Assembly: GCF_014650035.1 (NCBI RefSeq)
Contig: NZ_BMUE01000015.1
Coordinates: forward strand, 99,579-163,578
DNA length: 64,000 nucleotides
Source: Streptomyces lucensis JCM 4490
GTDB lineage: Bacteria > Actinomycetota > Actinomycetes > Streptomycetales > Streptomycetaceae
Reading direction: 5' to 3'
Shown: one piece after another, positions 22,961 through 31,860 of the stretch
Layout of the letters: every line of letters starts with the position of its first letter
Position numbering within the stretch: the first letter of the stretch is position 1
Position numbers and translations under genes: made by a program
The notes under the pieces: generated by a model
The model's input: only the letters and a program-made list of their open reading frames with translations
Databases searched by the model: none
What the model was told of the DNA's origin: nothing

Positions 22961-24804
22961 CGCACGACCGCCTCCTCCACCAGCAGCCTGGCGGCCGCCG
23001 CGATGCCCACGGCGTCGATGCCGGCCGCGTGCAGCTGCTCGTCGGGGGCGGCCGAGCCCGGCATGGTGCGCACGGCGAGCCGGACCAGGCGGGGCACGGG
23101 CCGGCCGTCGCCGAAGGCCTCGGCGACGGCGTCACCGATGCCGCCCTCCGCGTGGTGGTCCTCGACGGTCAGCAGGCAGCCGGTCTCCTCGGCGGCCCGG
23201 CGCAGGGTCTCCGCGTCGACGGGCTTGACGGAGTACAGGTCGATGACCCGCACCGGGATGCCCTCCTCGGCCAGCCGGTCGGCGGCGGCCAGCGCCTCGT
23301 GCACGGTGACCCCGGCCGCGACGACGGTCAGCCGGTCGTCCTCGCCGGAGCGCAGCGTCTTGCTGCCCCCCACCGGGAACTCCTCGCCGGGGCCGTAGAT
23401 CACGGGGGTCTTGCCGCGGGAGGTGCGCAGGTAGCGGATGCCGTCCAGGCCGGCCATGGCCGCGACCAGCCGGGCGGTCTGGTTGGCGTCGCACGGGTAG
23501 AGCACGGTCGAGCCGTACACGGCGCGGAACATCGCCAGGTCCTCCAGCCCCATCTGGGAGGGCCCGTCCTGTCCGATCGCGACGCCCGCGTGCGAGCCGA
23601 CCAGGTTGAGCCCGGAGCCGCTGATGGACGCCATGCGCACGAAGTCGTGGGCGCGGCTGAGGAACGCGGCGAACGTCGACGCGTACGGCACCCAGCCGCG
23701 CGTGGCCATGCCGACGGCCGCGGCGACGAGCTGCTGCTCGGCGATGTAGCACTCGAAGAACCGGTCCGGGTGGGCCTTGGCGAACTCCTCGGTGCGGGTG
23801 GAGTCGCCGACCTCGCCGTCCAGGGCGACGACGTCGCCCCGGGCGCTGCCGAGCGCGGCGAGGGCCTTGCCGAAGGCGTCCCGGGTGGCGGCCTCGTCGC
23901 CCTGATCGTAGCGCGGTAGCTGGACGGCCTCGGTGGTCGCCGAGCGCATGGCGGCCGCGGCCGGGGGCTCGCTGACGCGCACGTGCAGCTCGCGCGGTCC
24001 GCCCAGTTCGGCGATGGCCTCCTCGGCCTCGGGCAGCGGCTTGCCGTGCAGTCCCTCGCGGTCCTCGACGGCCGCGACGCCCTTGCCCTTGAGGGTGCGG
24101 GCGAGGATGACGGTGGGCTGCCCGGTGGTGGACAGCGCCTCGCCGTACGCCCGGTCGATCTTGTCGACGTCGTGCCCGTCGATCTGCACCGTGTGCCAGC
24201 CGAACGCCTGGAAGCGGCGGGCGTAGGCGTCGAGGTCGTGGCCGTGCCGGGTGGGGCCGCGCTGCCCGAGCCGGTTGACGTCGACGACCGCGATCAGGTT
24301 GTCCAGGTGCTCGTGGCCCGCGTGCTCGGCGGCCTCCCACACCGAGCCCTCGGCCAGCTCGCTGTCGCCGCACAGCACCCACACCCGGTATCCGGTGCGG
24401 TCCAGGCGCTTGCCGGCGAGGGCGATGCCCACGCCGACCGGCAGGCCCTGGCCGAGGGAGCCGGTGGCCGTCTCCACCCAGGGCAGCCGCCGGGGCGTGG
24501 GATGGCCTTCGAGGCGGCTGCCGAGCTTGCGGAAGGTGAGCAGCTCGCCGTCCTCGACGGCGCCGGCGGCCTTGTAGGCGGCGTACAGCAGCGGCGAGGC
24601 GTGTCCCTTGGAGAGCACGAAGCGGTCGTTGGCCGGGTGCTCGGGGCGTTCGAAGTCGTAGCGCAGGTGGTTGGCGAGCAGGACGGCCATGAGGTCGGCC
24701 GCGGACATCGAGGACGTGGGGTGCCCGGACCCCGCGGCGGCGGCCGCCCGTACGCTGTCCACACGCAACTGCTGCCCGAGTTCGACGAGTTCGGCAGTGT
24801 TCAT
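22957..24804 (-). CDS. tkt: Transketolase
   Basis: A 615-residue transketolase. The N-terminal TPP domain has AAGSGHPTSSMSAADL (about 24-39), LSKGHASPLLYAAYKAAG, and GDSELAEGSVWEAAE with the later VVDVN as the TPP/Mg motif. A Pyr domain (about 310-480) contains EVGDSTRTEEFAK and YIAEQQLVAAAVG. A C-terminal domain ends the chain. The length and gap structure resemble the shorter, mammalian-like branch rather than the roughly 660-residue TktA type. It transfers two-carbon ketol units in the pentose phosphate pathway, and sedoheptulose 7-phosphate, the cyclase substrate at 4987, is one of its products. It is cotranscribed with the LigD-type gene. Confidence 0.92.
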   Translation of the reverse strand: MNTAELVELGQQLRVDSVRAAAAAGSGHPTSSMSAADLMAVLLANHLRYDFERPEHPANDRFVLSKGHASPLLYAAYKAAGAVEDGELLTFRKLGSRLEGHPTPRRLPWVETATGSLGQGLPVGVGIALAGKRLDRTGYRVWVLCGDSELAEGSVWEAAEHAGHEHLDNLIAVVDVNRLGQRGPTRHGHDLDAYARRFQAFGWHTVQIDGHDVDKIDRAYGEALSTTGQPTVILARTLKGKGVAAVEDREGLHGKPLPEAEEAIAELGGPRELHVRVSEPPAAAAMRSATTEAVQLPRYDQGDEAATRDAFGKALAALGSARGDVVALDGEVGDSTRTEEFAKAHPDRFFECYIAEQQLVAAAVGMATRGWVPYASTFAAFLSRAHDFVRMASISGSGLNLVGSHAGVAIGQDGPSQMGLEDLAMFRAVYGSTVLYPCDANQTARLVAAMAGLDGIRYLRTSRGKTPVIYGPGEEFPVGGSKTLRSGEDDRLTVVAAGVTVHEALAAADRLAEEGIPVRVIDLYSVKPVDAETLRRAAEETGCLLTVEDHHAEGGIGDAVAEAFGDGRPVPRLVRLAVRTMPGSAAPDEQLHAAGIDAVGIAAAARLLVEEAVVR

Positions 24805-25313
24805 GAGGGTTCTCGGTCTCCTTGCGCAGAGTCGGGAGCGGATTCGGCGGTCCACCGGGGCAGGGGTCGGTGGCCGGGCCGGTGGGCGGGACCGACGCCG
24901 GCGGTCACCGTGCGTCTCCCCTCCGGCGGTGCGGCTCGTTCCGTCCGAGGTGTTCCGCGTAACCGGGGCCGGGGCACCCAAACGCCGGGCGGGTCACTCG
25001 TACGCCGGTCTGAGCACCCGAACGCCGCCGATCGCTGCGTGCGGCGTTCTGGGGCGCGTCGTCGGGTGCGGGGCCGCTGTGGCTGGGCGCGCGCGGTTCC
25101 CCGCGCCCCTGGGTTGGCCTTCCCGGCCTCGGCCCGACGGGGACGGAGCCTGCGGGGCGGTCGGGTGCGGGTTCGTTCGGGCTGGGTGCGCGGTTCCCCG
25201 CGCCCCTGGGTTGGGGCGGCTGGGCTCGCCTCGGACGGGGACGGGGCTTGCGGGGCGGCTGTGGCTGGGTGCGTAGTCCCCTGCGCCCCTGGGTTGGCTC
25301 GGGCGGCCTTCCG
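24805..25313. other. 509-base spacer with degenerate direct repeats
   Basis: This is the region upstream of tkt and downstream of the holin-X-like gene (both minus strand). It contains three copies of a roughly 35-bp repeat (25081-25297). A weaker pair, GCACCCAAACGCCGG and GCACCCGAACGCCGC, lies near 24975 and 25014. The tkt promoter should be near 24830-24960, but I do not see clear hexamers. No coding frame is supported. Confidence 0.6.
25081..25297. repeat. Three dispersed-type repeats with core TTCCCCGCGCCCCTGGG
   Basis: Copies lie at 25081-25117, 25180-25214 and 25263-25297. Each begins GGCTGGG and ends CGCCCCTGGGTTGG. Between copies, GACGGGGACGG-(A/G)GC-(C/T)TGCGGGGCGG also recurs (near 25136 and 25235), so the whole unit of about 83-99 bp was duplicated. 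The core resembles the GTTCCCCGCGCCCCT sequence often seen in Streptomyces spacers (recollection). Confidence 0.85.
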
Positions 25314-25751
25314 TCAGGCCCTGTGGTGGGGGATGTCCGGGTTGGTGTCAGGGCGGGGTGGGGTGTTCGGGGGGTAGGGCATGCCGAGGCCGCTCGGCGG
25401 GGCGGGCGGTGGGGTGCCGCCGATCACGTGCTGCGGCGGCCGGGGCTCGTGGTGCCCGTGGTGCGGATGGGCGGCGCCGCGCAGCAGGTAGGCCACCGCG
25501 CCGAGGATCGCCGCGGTGATCAGCGCCGCCGCCCAGCCGGGCAGGCCGATGGCCAGGGCGAGACCCACCGCGAGCGCCACGGCGGCGCCCGCGTAGAGGG
25601 CGACGGCGCCGGAGGCGGCATAGAGCACGGCGGTGCGGCGCTGCTTGCGGGTCTGCTCGCGCAGTTCGTCGCGTACCGTCTCGCGTGCCACCTGTGCCAG
25701 CTCTTCGACGAGGTGCTTGTCCAGATGTTCCAGGTGATCCAAACGGTCCAT
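25314..25751 (-). CDS. Holin-X-like (phage holin superfamily) membrane protein
   Basis: A 145-residue protein. An N-terminal coiled-coil-like region (MDRLDHLEHLDKHLVEEL to about residue 38) precedes two adjacent membrane helices (about 39-62 and 66-88: AVLYAASGAVALYAGAAVAL and GWAAALITAAILGAVAYLL). A Pro/His-rich cytoplasmic tail of about 55 residues ends the chain. The pattern matches actinobacterial holin-X/DUF1469 proteins, which are usually housekeeping membrane proteins of unknown role. ATG 25751 fits the start of the helical domain; upstream codons look non-coding. The tail is low complexity. Confidence 0.75.
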   Translation of the reverse strand: MDRLDHLEHLDKHLVEELAQVARETVRDELREQTRKQRRTAVLYAASGAVALYAGAAVALAVGLALAIGLPGWAAALITAAILGAVAYLLRGAAHPHHGHHEPRPPQHVIGGTPPPAPPSGLGMPYPPNTPPRPDTNPDIPHHRA

Positions 25752-25833
25752 ACCGGGCGGGTACCCGCCGGACACAGCGGGTAACGCCGCAGCGGCCTGT
25801 GCCGTCGCGACCTTCCCAACTAGGCTCGTGCGC

Positions 25834-26181
25834 ATGGACATTCTGGGCGCATCTCTGCGCATCTGCGTCGACGACCTCGACACCGCGATCCCCTTCTACG
25901 AGCGTCTGGCGGGCGGCACGGCGCTGCGCTTCGACCGCGGCGGGGTCCAGGTCGCGGCGGTCGGTTCCTTCCTGCTGATGAGCGGCCCCGAGCCGGAGCT
26001 GGAGATCCTGCGCAAGGTGGCGGCGACGATCGCGGTGAAGGACGTGGACGAGGCCCACCGGCTGCTGACGGAACTGGGCGCCCGGATCATCGCGGGGCCG
26101 GTGCCCACGCCGGTGGGCCGCAACCTGGTCGCGATGCATCCGGACGGGTCGGTGTTCGAGTACGTGGACCAGCGGGGCTGA
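25834..26181 (+). CDS. VOC/glyoxalase-like domain protein
   Basis: A 115-residue single VOC domain: ILGASLRICVDDLDTAIPFY at the N-terminus, FDRGGVQVAAVGSFLLMSGP in the middle, and NLVAMHPDGSVFEYVDQRG at the C-terminus carrying the usual final Glu of a metal site. Only part of the metal-binding set is evident, so it may be a binding protein rather than an enzyme. ATG 25834 was chosen; the in-frame GTG at 25828 adds only two residues. It converges on the GNAT gene with only five bases between the stops. Confidence 0.85.
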   Translation: MDILGASLRICVDDLDTAIPFYERLAGGTALRFDRGGVQVAAVGSFLLMSGPEPELEILRKVAATIAVKDVDEAHRLLTELGARIIAGPVPTPVGRNLVAMHPDGSVFEYVDQRG

Positions 26182-26186
26182 GCCGG

Positions 26187-26738
26187 TCAGCCGGCGGAGC
26201 GCATCTCGGCGGTGATCGCCCAGCGTTCGTGGTCCCGCCAGGCTCCGTCGACGAAGATCATGTCGGGTGAGAAGCCCTCCAGCCGGAACCCGGCCCCCCG
26301 GGCGAGGGCGACGGACGCCACGTTCCCGGGCTGCACGTTGATCTCCAGCCGGTGCAGTCCCAGCGGACCGAACGCGTACCCAATCACCAGGCCCAGGCCC
26401 TCGCGCATCAGCCCCCGCCCCGCGGCGTGCGCGAAGGCGCCGTAGCCGAGGGCGCCGCACTGGAAGCCGCCGCGGACGATGTTGTTGATGTTGATGAACC
26501 CGGCGATGTCCCCGGTGTCCTTCTCGCACACGAGGAAGCCCTGCCGGGCCGGGTCCTCGATGAGCGACCCGGCGTATCCGGCGTAGGCCTCGTCGTTGTC
26601 CGGCGGGAACAGCCACGGCCGGTGCAGGGCCTTGCTCTCCCGGGCCCGTGCGGTGAACTCGGGGCCGTCCTCCAGGGTGAAGGAGCGGATGCCGACGCGG
26701 GGGCCTTCGGCTAGGTGGCGGGTGGTGGAGTGCGACAT
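26187..26738 (-). CDS. GNAT-family N-acetyltransferase (RimJ/RimL type)
   Basis: A 183-residue acetyltransferase. It shows VGIRSFTLEDGPEFTARARE at the N-terminus, a strand DIAGFININNIVRG, the acetyl-CoA region GALGYGAFAHAAGRGLMREG, and LHRLEINVQPGNVASVALAR with GAGFRLEGF. This is the pattern of ribosomal-protein serine/alanine acetyltransferases and their small-molecule relatives. It sits 32 bases after the LD-carboxypeptidase gene, so it is probably the last gene of the peptidase operon. It might acetylate an amino-sugar or peptide fragment, but that is inference. Confidence 0.85.
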   Translation of the reverse strand: MSHSTTRHLAEGPRVGIRSFTLEDGPEFTARARESKALHRPWLFPPDNDEAYAGYAGSLIEDPARQGFLVCEKDTGDIAGFININNIVRGGFQCGALGYGAFAHAAGRGLMREGLGLVIGYAFGPLGLHRLEINVQPGNVASVALARGAGFRLEGFSPDMIFVDGAWRDHERWAITAEMRSAG

Positions 26739-26770
26739 CCGGTCAGCCTACGACGCCCGCGTGATCCGGG

Positions 26771-27694
26771 TCAGCGCAGTGCGGGCCGGTCCAGCGTCAG
26801 CGTGGCCGCGTCCGCGTCGAGTTCGGCCGCCACCCCGAAGGGGATCGTCGACGCGCCCGCGCAGTGGCCAAACCCGAAGTCCTCCACGACCGGGACTCCG
26901 AGCGCGCCGAGCCGGTCGGCCAGCAGTGGGCGCAGCTCGGCGTAGTCGTCGCAGTCCTGCCAGGAGCCGAGCAGCACGCCGCGCACCCCCTCCAGCCACC
27001 CCGCGCGCAGGAGCTGGGTCAGGTACCGGTCGATCCGGTAGGTCTCCTCGCCCACGTCCTCCAGGCACAGCAGCCCTCCGGCCGCCGAGGAACGGGCCTG
27101 CGGGGTGCCCACCTCCGCGGCGAGCAGGCAGAGGCACCCGCCGAGGGTGACGCCCCGGGCCCGGCCGGACACCAGGGGCGTGCCGCCGGAGGTGATGGTG
27201 CGGACCGTCTCCGGGGCGAAGAGCGTGGCCCGCAGGTGCTCCTGCGCCCGGGTGTTCTTGACGAAGTCGATGCCGGCCGCCATCGGCCCGTGCAGCGTGA
27301 CCAGCCCCAGACGGGAGGCGAACGCCTCGTGCAGGACGGTGAGATCGCTGAAGCCGACGAAGACCTTCGGCCCGGCCGCCCGCATCGCGTCCCAGTCGAG
27401 CAGGTCGACCATGCGCTGCGCCCCGTACCCGCCGCGGGCGCACAGCACGGCGTCCACGGCGGGGTCGCACCACGCGCGCTGGAAGTCCGCGGCGCGGTCG
27501 GCGTCGGTGCCGGCCAGATAGCCGAACTCGTCGTGCCGGTCCAGGACATGGGTCCCGGCGACCGGGTCCAGGTCCCAGCCGCGCAGCACGTCGAGTCCCG
27601 CCTGGAGGCGCTCCTCGGGCACCGGTCCGCTGGTGGCGACGACGGCCACCCGCGCTCCGGGAGCGAGCCGGGCCGGGCGTTGCAGTTCCTTCAC
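26771..27694 (-). CDS. LD-carboxypeptidase (S66 family, LdcA-like)
   Basis: A 307-residue cytoplasmic peptidase. It shows LAPGARVAVVATSGPVPEER at the N-terminus, CARGGYGAQRMVDLLDW (about 88-104), the nucleophile Ser in VGFSDLTVLHEA, the conserved Glu in LCLEDVGEETYRIDRYL, and a late GHCAG segment with the catalytic His. S66 enzymes cleave the L,D bond to the terminal D-Ala of murein tetrapeptides during recycling. The GTG start overlaps the S9 peptidase stop by four bases. It belongs to the operon with DppA, M20 and S9 peptidases. Confidence 0.9.
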   Translation of the reverse strand: MKELQRPARLAPGARVAVVATSGPVPEERLQAGLDVLRGWDLDPVAGTHVLDRHDEFGYLAGTDADRAADFQRAWCDPAVDAVLCARGGYGAQRMVDLLDWDAMRAAGPKVFVGFSDLTVLHEAFASRLGLVTLHGPMAAGIDFVKNTRAQEHLRATLFAPETVRTITSGGTPLVSGRARGVTLGGCLCLLAAEVGTPQARSSAAGGLLCLEDVGEETYRIDRYLTQLLRAGWLEGVRGVLLGSWQDCDDYAELRPLLADRLGALGVPVVEDFGFGHCAGASTIPFGVAAELDADAATLTLDRPALR

Positions 27695-29658
27695 GTGCTC
27701 AGTTCCACCTTCGGGACCTCCGGCGTCGGGGTCAGCCCGAACACCTGGGCGTACAGGGACAGTTCCGCTTCCAGGGCGCGGATCACCGTGTCAGCCCGCC
27801 GGAACCCGTGCCCCTCCCCAGGGAAGGCGAGGTAGGCGTGCGGCACGCCCCGGCCCTCGATCCGGGCGAGGAAGCGTTCGCACTGGGCAGGCGGGCAGAT
27901 GACGTCGTCCAGACCCTGGAGCAGCAGGAAGGGGGCGGTGAGCCGGTCGGCGTGCGTGGTCGGCGAGCGCTCGGCGTACCGGTCCGGCACCTCGGCGATC
28001 GGGCCGATCAGCGACTCCAGGTAGCGGGACTCGAAGTCGTGGGTCTCTCCCGGACCCCAGGTGGCCAGGTCGAGGACCGGGTAGAGGATGGTGCCGCAGG
28101 CGTACAGGCGGGTGGTGGTCAGGGAGGCGGCGGCGGTCCAGCCGCCGGCGCTGCCGCCCCGGATCGCGAGCCGGGCGGGGTCCGCGGCGCCCTCCTCGGC
28201 GAGGGCGCGGGCGACGGCGGCGCAGTCCTCGACGTCGACCACGCCCCACTGCCCGCGCAGCCGTTCCCGGTAGGCCCGGCCGTAGCCGGTGGAGCCGCCG
28301 TAGTCGACCTCGGCGACGCCGATGCCGCGGGAGGTGAAGTAGGCGATCTCCAGGTCCAGCACGAGCGGCGCCCGGCTGGTGGGACCGCCGTGCGCCCAGA
28401 TGACGTAGGGCGGCAACTCACCGTCCGCTCCGATGCGTTCGGGGTGGTGCGGCGGGTAGAGGCGCGCGTGCACCTCACGGCCGCCGGGACCGGTGAAGAC
28501 GCGGCGCAGCGGTTGTGGGTGGTAGGCGGGGTCGACGGGGTCCCGGTGCCGGGCCCCGATCGCGCGGGCGCGTCCGCTCCTGGTGTCCAGCTCGATCACC
28601 TCGTGCGCTGTGTGCGGGCCGGCGCCGACGGCGACCACCCGTTCGCCGTGCGCCGCGAGGGTCGAGGCGAACTCGGTCCACGGTCCGGCGACGTCGACGA
28701 CCTCACCGGAGTCCGGGTCGAGTATGCCGAGCACGGCGGAGCCCCGGCCGTGCACGACCGCGATCAGCCCGTTGTCCAGGGGCGCGAACCAGCGCAGGCC
28801 CAGTTTCCACAGCGGTCCGGCGAACTCCTCCTCGCGCGGGCACAGCGGGGTGCGGTCCTGGTACAGGTTCCACCAGCCTCCGCGGTCGCTGGCGTACAGC
28901 AGCCTGCCGTCGGCGGACCACTCGACCTGGGCGACGGACTCGTCCGGTCCGCCGGCGACGGTCCGCGCGTCCCGCAGGGTGCCGTCGTCCGCGACGTCGG
29001 CGACGAGCAGTTCCGTGCCGTCCCACGGCATGCGCGGATGGTCCCAGCCGAGCCAGGCCGCCCGCCGGCCGTCCGGTGACAGACGCGGTCCGGTGACGAA
29101 CCGGTGGTGGGCCGGGACGAGTTCGCGCACCGCGCCGCGGTCGCCGGCGGCGGAGCCGTCCAGGGGCACGGCGGCCAGGACGCGCCGTACGTCGTCGGGG
29201 CCGTCGCCGGTGAACTCCTCCAGCACGCACCACACCTCGCCGCGCGCGAGGTCCACCCGCGGCTCGGCCCAGCGCAGCCCGCCGCCCACCGGGGACACCG
29301 GCGTGAGCGGCAGCGGTTCGCCGCCCGGCTCGTACCGGTACAGCCGCTGGTCGGCGAAGTGCACGAACACCACGAGGGGCCGGCCGTCGACCGGCACGCC
29401 GGTCCAGGGCCGGCCGCCGTACTCGATGACCCGGCTGCGCACGTTCCAGGGCGCGGCCAGCACCGGCTCCTCGACGCCGTCGGCCCGCCGTCTGACGAGG
29501 GCCCGCCGGCCGCCCTCGCCGGGCCGGGGCTCGGTCCACCAGACCTCGTCCCCGACGTACCCCACCCACTCGGGATGCCCGTCGTGCGCGGCTGCCATCG
29601 CCGCGTCGACGGGCGAAGGCCACGATCCGTACGGTGACTTCAGCATCCGCTCCCCCAT
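27691..29658 (-). CDS. Prolyl-oligopeptidase family (S9) peptidase
   Basis: A 655-residue cytoplasmic enzyme. The N-terminal part (about 20-390) is a beta-propeller with repeated blades such as TGPRLSPDGRRAAWLGWD and VEWSADGRLLYASDRGGWW. The alpha/beta-hydrolase domain (about 400-640) has nucleophile Ser in RGGSAGGWTA, Asp in LLQGLDDVICPP and His in GEGHGFR. It would trim short, often proline-containing peptides. Start 29658 lies three bases after the M20 stop; the ATG at 29646 (MLKSPYG) with GGGGGAG before it is an alternative. It is translationally coupled to the LD-carboxypeptidase. Confidence 0.9.
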   Translation of the reverse strand: MGERMLKSPYGSWPSPVDAAMAAAHDGHPEWVGYVGDEVWWTEPRPGEGGRRALVRRRADGVEEPVLAAPWNVRSRVIEYGGRPWTGVPVDGRPLVVFVHFADQRLYRYEPGGEPLPLTPVSPVGGGLRWAEPRVDLARGEVWCVLEEFTGDGPDDVRRVLAAVPLDGSAAGDRGAVRELVPAHHRFVTGPRLSPDGRRAAWLGWDHPRMPWDGTELLVADVADDGTLRDARTVAGGPDESVAQVEWSADGRLLYASDRGGWWNLYQDRTPLCPREEEFAGPLWKLGLRWFAPLDNGLIAVVHGRGSAVLGILDPDSGEVVDVAGPWTEFASTLAAHGERVVAVGAGPHTAHEVIELDTRSGRARAIGARHRDPVDPAYHPQPLRRVFTGPGGREVHARLYPPHHPERIGADGELPPYVIWAHGGPTSRAPLVLDLEIAYFTSRGIGVAEVDYGGSTGYGRAYRERLRGQWGVVDVEDCAAVARALAEEGAADPARLAIRGGSAGGWTAAASLTTTRLYACGTILYPVLDLATWGPGETHDFESRYLESLIGPIAEVPDRYAERSPTTHADRLTAPFLLLQGLDDVICPPAQCERFLARIEGRGVPHAYLAFPGEGHGFRRADTVIRALEAELSLYAQVFGLTPTPEVPKVELST

Positions 29659-29661
29659 CGT

Positions 29662-30966
29662 CTACGCCGTCCGCAGGAAGCGGTCCAGCACCTGCACGCC
29701 GAAGTGCAGCGCCTCCACGGGCACCCGCTCGTCCACGCCGTGGAACAGCGCCTGGTAGTCGAGGTCCTCGGGCAGCTTCAGCGGGGCGAAGCCGTACCCG
29801 GTGATGCCGAGCCGGGAGAACTGCTTGGCGTCCGTGCCGCCCGACATGCAGTAGGGCACCACGTGTCCCTCGGGCGCGAACTCCTCGACGGCGGCCCGCA
29901 TCCGGGCGAACAGGGCCGAGTCGACCGGCGCCTGGAGGGCCACCTCGTGGTGCGCGAACTCCCAGGTGACGTCCGGACCGGTCAGTTCGTCCAGGGTGGC
30001 ACGGAACTCCTCCTCGGCGCCCGCCAGGTACCGGCCGTCGATGTGGGCGACCGCCTCCCCCGGGACGACGTTCAGCTTGTAACCGGCGTCCAGCATGGTC
30101 GGGTTGGCACTGTTGCGGACGGTCGCCTCGACCAGCTTGGCGGCCGGGCCGAGCTTCTCCAGCAGCCGGTCCACGTCCGTGAGGTCGGCCTCGATGCCGT
30201 ATAGCGCGGCGAGTTCGGTGAGCGCGGCCCGCACGGTCGGGGTCAGTCTGAGCGGCCATTCGTGCTCACCGATGCGGGTGACGGCGGCGGCGAGCCGGGT
30301 CACCGCGTTCTCCCGGTTCACCTTGGATCCGTGCCCGGCCCGGCCGCGCGCGGTGAGCTTCAGCCAGCCGGTGCCGCGTTCCCCGGCGGCGATCGGGTAC
30401 AACTGCCTTCCGGCGCCGTCGTGGAAGGTGAAGGCGCCGGACTCGCTGATGCCCTCGGTGCAGCCCTCGAAGAGTTCGGGGTGCCGGTCGGCCAGGAATC
30501 CGGAGCCGTCCTCGGCGCTGGCCTCCTCGTCCGCGGTGAACGCGATGACGAGGTCCCGGCGCGGCCGTACGCCCTCCCGGGCCCAGGACCGGACGACCGC
30601 GAGGATCATCGCGTCCATGTTCTTCATGTCGACGGCGCCCCGCCCCCACACGACGCCGTCGCGGACCTCGCCGGAGAACGGGTGCACGCTCCAGTCGGCG
30701 GCCTCGGCGGGGACCACGTCGAGGTGGCCGTGGACCAGCAGGGCGTCGGCGGAGGGGTCGGTGCCCTCGATCCGGGCGACGACGTTGGTCCGTCCCGGTG
30801 TCCGCTCCAGCAGCAGCGGCTCCAGGCCCGCGCCGGCCAGCCGCTCGGCCGCGTACTCGGCGGCGGGCCGCTCCTGGCAGTCCCCGCCGCCCCGGTTGGT
30901 GGTGTCGATGCGGATCAGGCCGGAGGTGTACTCCACGACCTCGTCCAAGGCCTGCTGGTCAGCCAT
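29662..30966 (-). CDS. M20-family metallopeptidase (dipeptidase)
   Basis: A 434-residue zinc peptidase. It shows VHGHLDVVPAEAADW with the first His and Asp ligands, WGRGAVDMKNMDAMIL with the bridging Asp, AFTADEEASAEDG with the catalytic and ligand Glu pair, and a lid domain with GRAGHGSKVNREN. A C-terminal His lies in ALFHGVDER. These enzymes hydrolyse dipeptides or N-acyl amino acids. It overlaps dppA upstream by eight bases and is followed three bases later by the S9 gene, consistent with a peptide-degradation pathway. Confidence 0.92.
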   Translation of the reverse strand: MADQQALDEVVEYTSGLIRIDTTNRGGGDCQERPAAEYAAERLAGAGLEPLLLERTPGRTNVVARIEGTDPSADALLVHGHLDVVPAEAADWSVHPFSGEVRDGVVWGRGAVDMKNMDAMILAVVRSWAREGVRPRRDLVIAFTADEEASAEDGSGFLADRHPELFEGCTEGISESGAFTFHDGAGRQLYPIAAGERGTGWLKLTARGRAGHGSKVNRENAVTRLAAAVTRIGEHEWPLRLTPTVRAALTELAALYGIEADLTDVDRLLEKLGPAAKLVEATVRNSANPTMLDAGYKLNVVPGEAVAHIDGRYLAGAEEEFRATLDELTGPDVTWEFAHHEVALQAPVDSALFARMRAAVEEFAPEGHVVPYCMSGGTDAKQFSRLGITGYGFAPLKLPEDLDYQALFHGVDERVPVEALHFGVQVLDRFLRTA

Positions 30967-31792
30967 ACTGCTCCTCCACGGCGGCAGAGACGATCGTGGT
31001 GACCGCCTTGAACGTCCTGATCCCCTCGTACATGGTGGCGCTGGTGTAGGCCACCTTCCGTTCCCCGGTCCGCGCCACCCCGGGGACGACGGTCGCGGCC
31101 ATGGCCAGGTGCTCGGCGTCGAACTCCACGGCGACCGTGTGCGGGCCCGCCCGGTCGGGTTCGCGGCGCACCGCGAGCCGTGCGGCCTCCTTCGCGGCGG
31201 CGCGGATGTCGGCGGCGGTGCGGGCCGGGGTGCGGCACACGGCGGCGTACCGCGAGACGTGGTCCTTGACGGCGACCTTCAGTGCCTCCGGGGCGTACCC
31301 GAGGGCGTCCTCGCAGGCCACGTCGTCGCCGGTGACGAGCACGACGGGGACGCCGTACTCGGCGACGACGTGCGCGTTGAGCAGGCCCTCGCTCGCGCGG
31401 ACGTCGTCCAGCCAGACCCCGGTGATCTGGTTGGCGAGGTAGGTGTGGGCGAGCACGCCCTCCATGCCGGCGCCGGCGTGGTAGCCGACGAAGGCGACGC
31501 CGTCGACGTCGCCGTGCTGGACGCCCTCCACCATGGACAGGGCCTTGTGCCGCCCGGTGAGCATCTCCACCCGCTCGTCGAGCCGCTCCAGCAGCAGGTT
31601 CCGCATGGACCAGTGGGCCTCGTTGACGAGGACCTGGTCGGCGCCGCCGTCGAGGAAGCCGGTCGCGGCGGCGTTCACGTCGGAGGTGAACATCGACCGG
31701 CACCGCTCCCACTGCGGTGTCCCCGGCAGTACGTCGGCGGGCCAGGTGACGCCCGTGGCCCCCTCCATGTCGGCACTGATGAGGATCTTCAT
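30959..31792 (-). CDS. dppA: M55 D-aminopeptidase, DppA-like
   Basis: A 277-residue zinc aminopeptidase. It shows the N-terminal metal site MKILISADMEGATGVTW (Asp8 and Glu10), VNEAHWSMRNLL, VGYHAGAGMEGVLAHT with the conserved His residues, and VLVTGDDVACEDA. The Bacillus homologue DppA releases D-Ala from D-Ala-D-Ala and similar peptides. It is the first gene of the peptidase operon, suggesting import-independent recycling of D-amino-acid peptides from the cell wall (inference). The promoter must lie in 31793-31860, before the hairpin at 31861. Confidence 0.9.
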   Translation of the reverse strand: MKILISADMEGATGVTWPADVLPGTPQWERCRSMFTSDVNAAATGFLDGGADQVLVNEAHWSMRNLLLERLDERVEMLTGRHKALSMVEGVQHGDVDGVAFVGYHAGAGMEGVLAHTYLANQITGVWLDDVRASEGLLNAHVVAEYGVPVVLVTGDDVACEDALGYAPEALKVAVKDHVSRYAAVCRTPARTAADIRAAAKEAARLAVRREPDRAGPHTVAVEFDAEHLAMAATVVPGVARTGERKVAYTSATMYEGIRTFKAVTTIVSAAVEEQYG

Positions 31793-31860
31793 GCTGCGTC
31801 ACGTTACGCGCCGGGAAGCGGTCAGGCTACGACCCCGACCCCGCGAAACGGACGGCCGCC

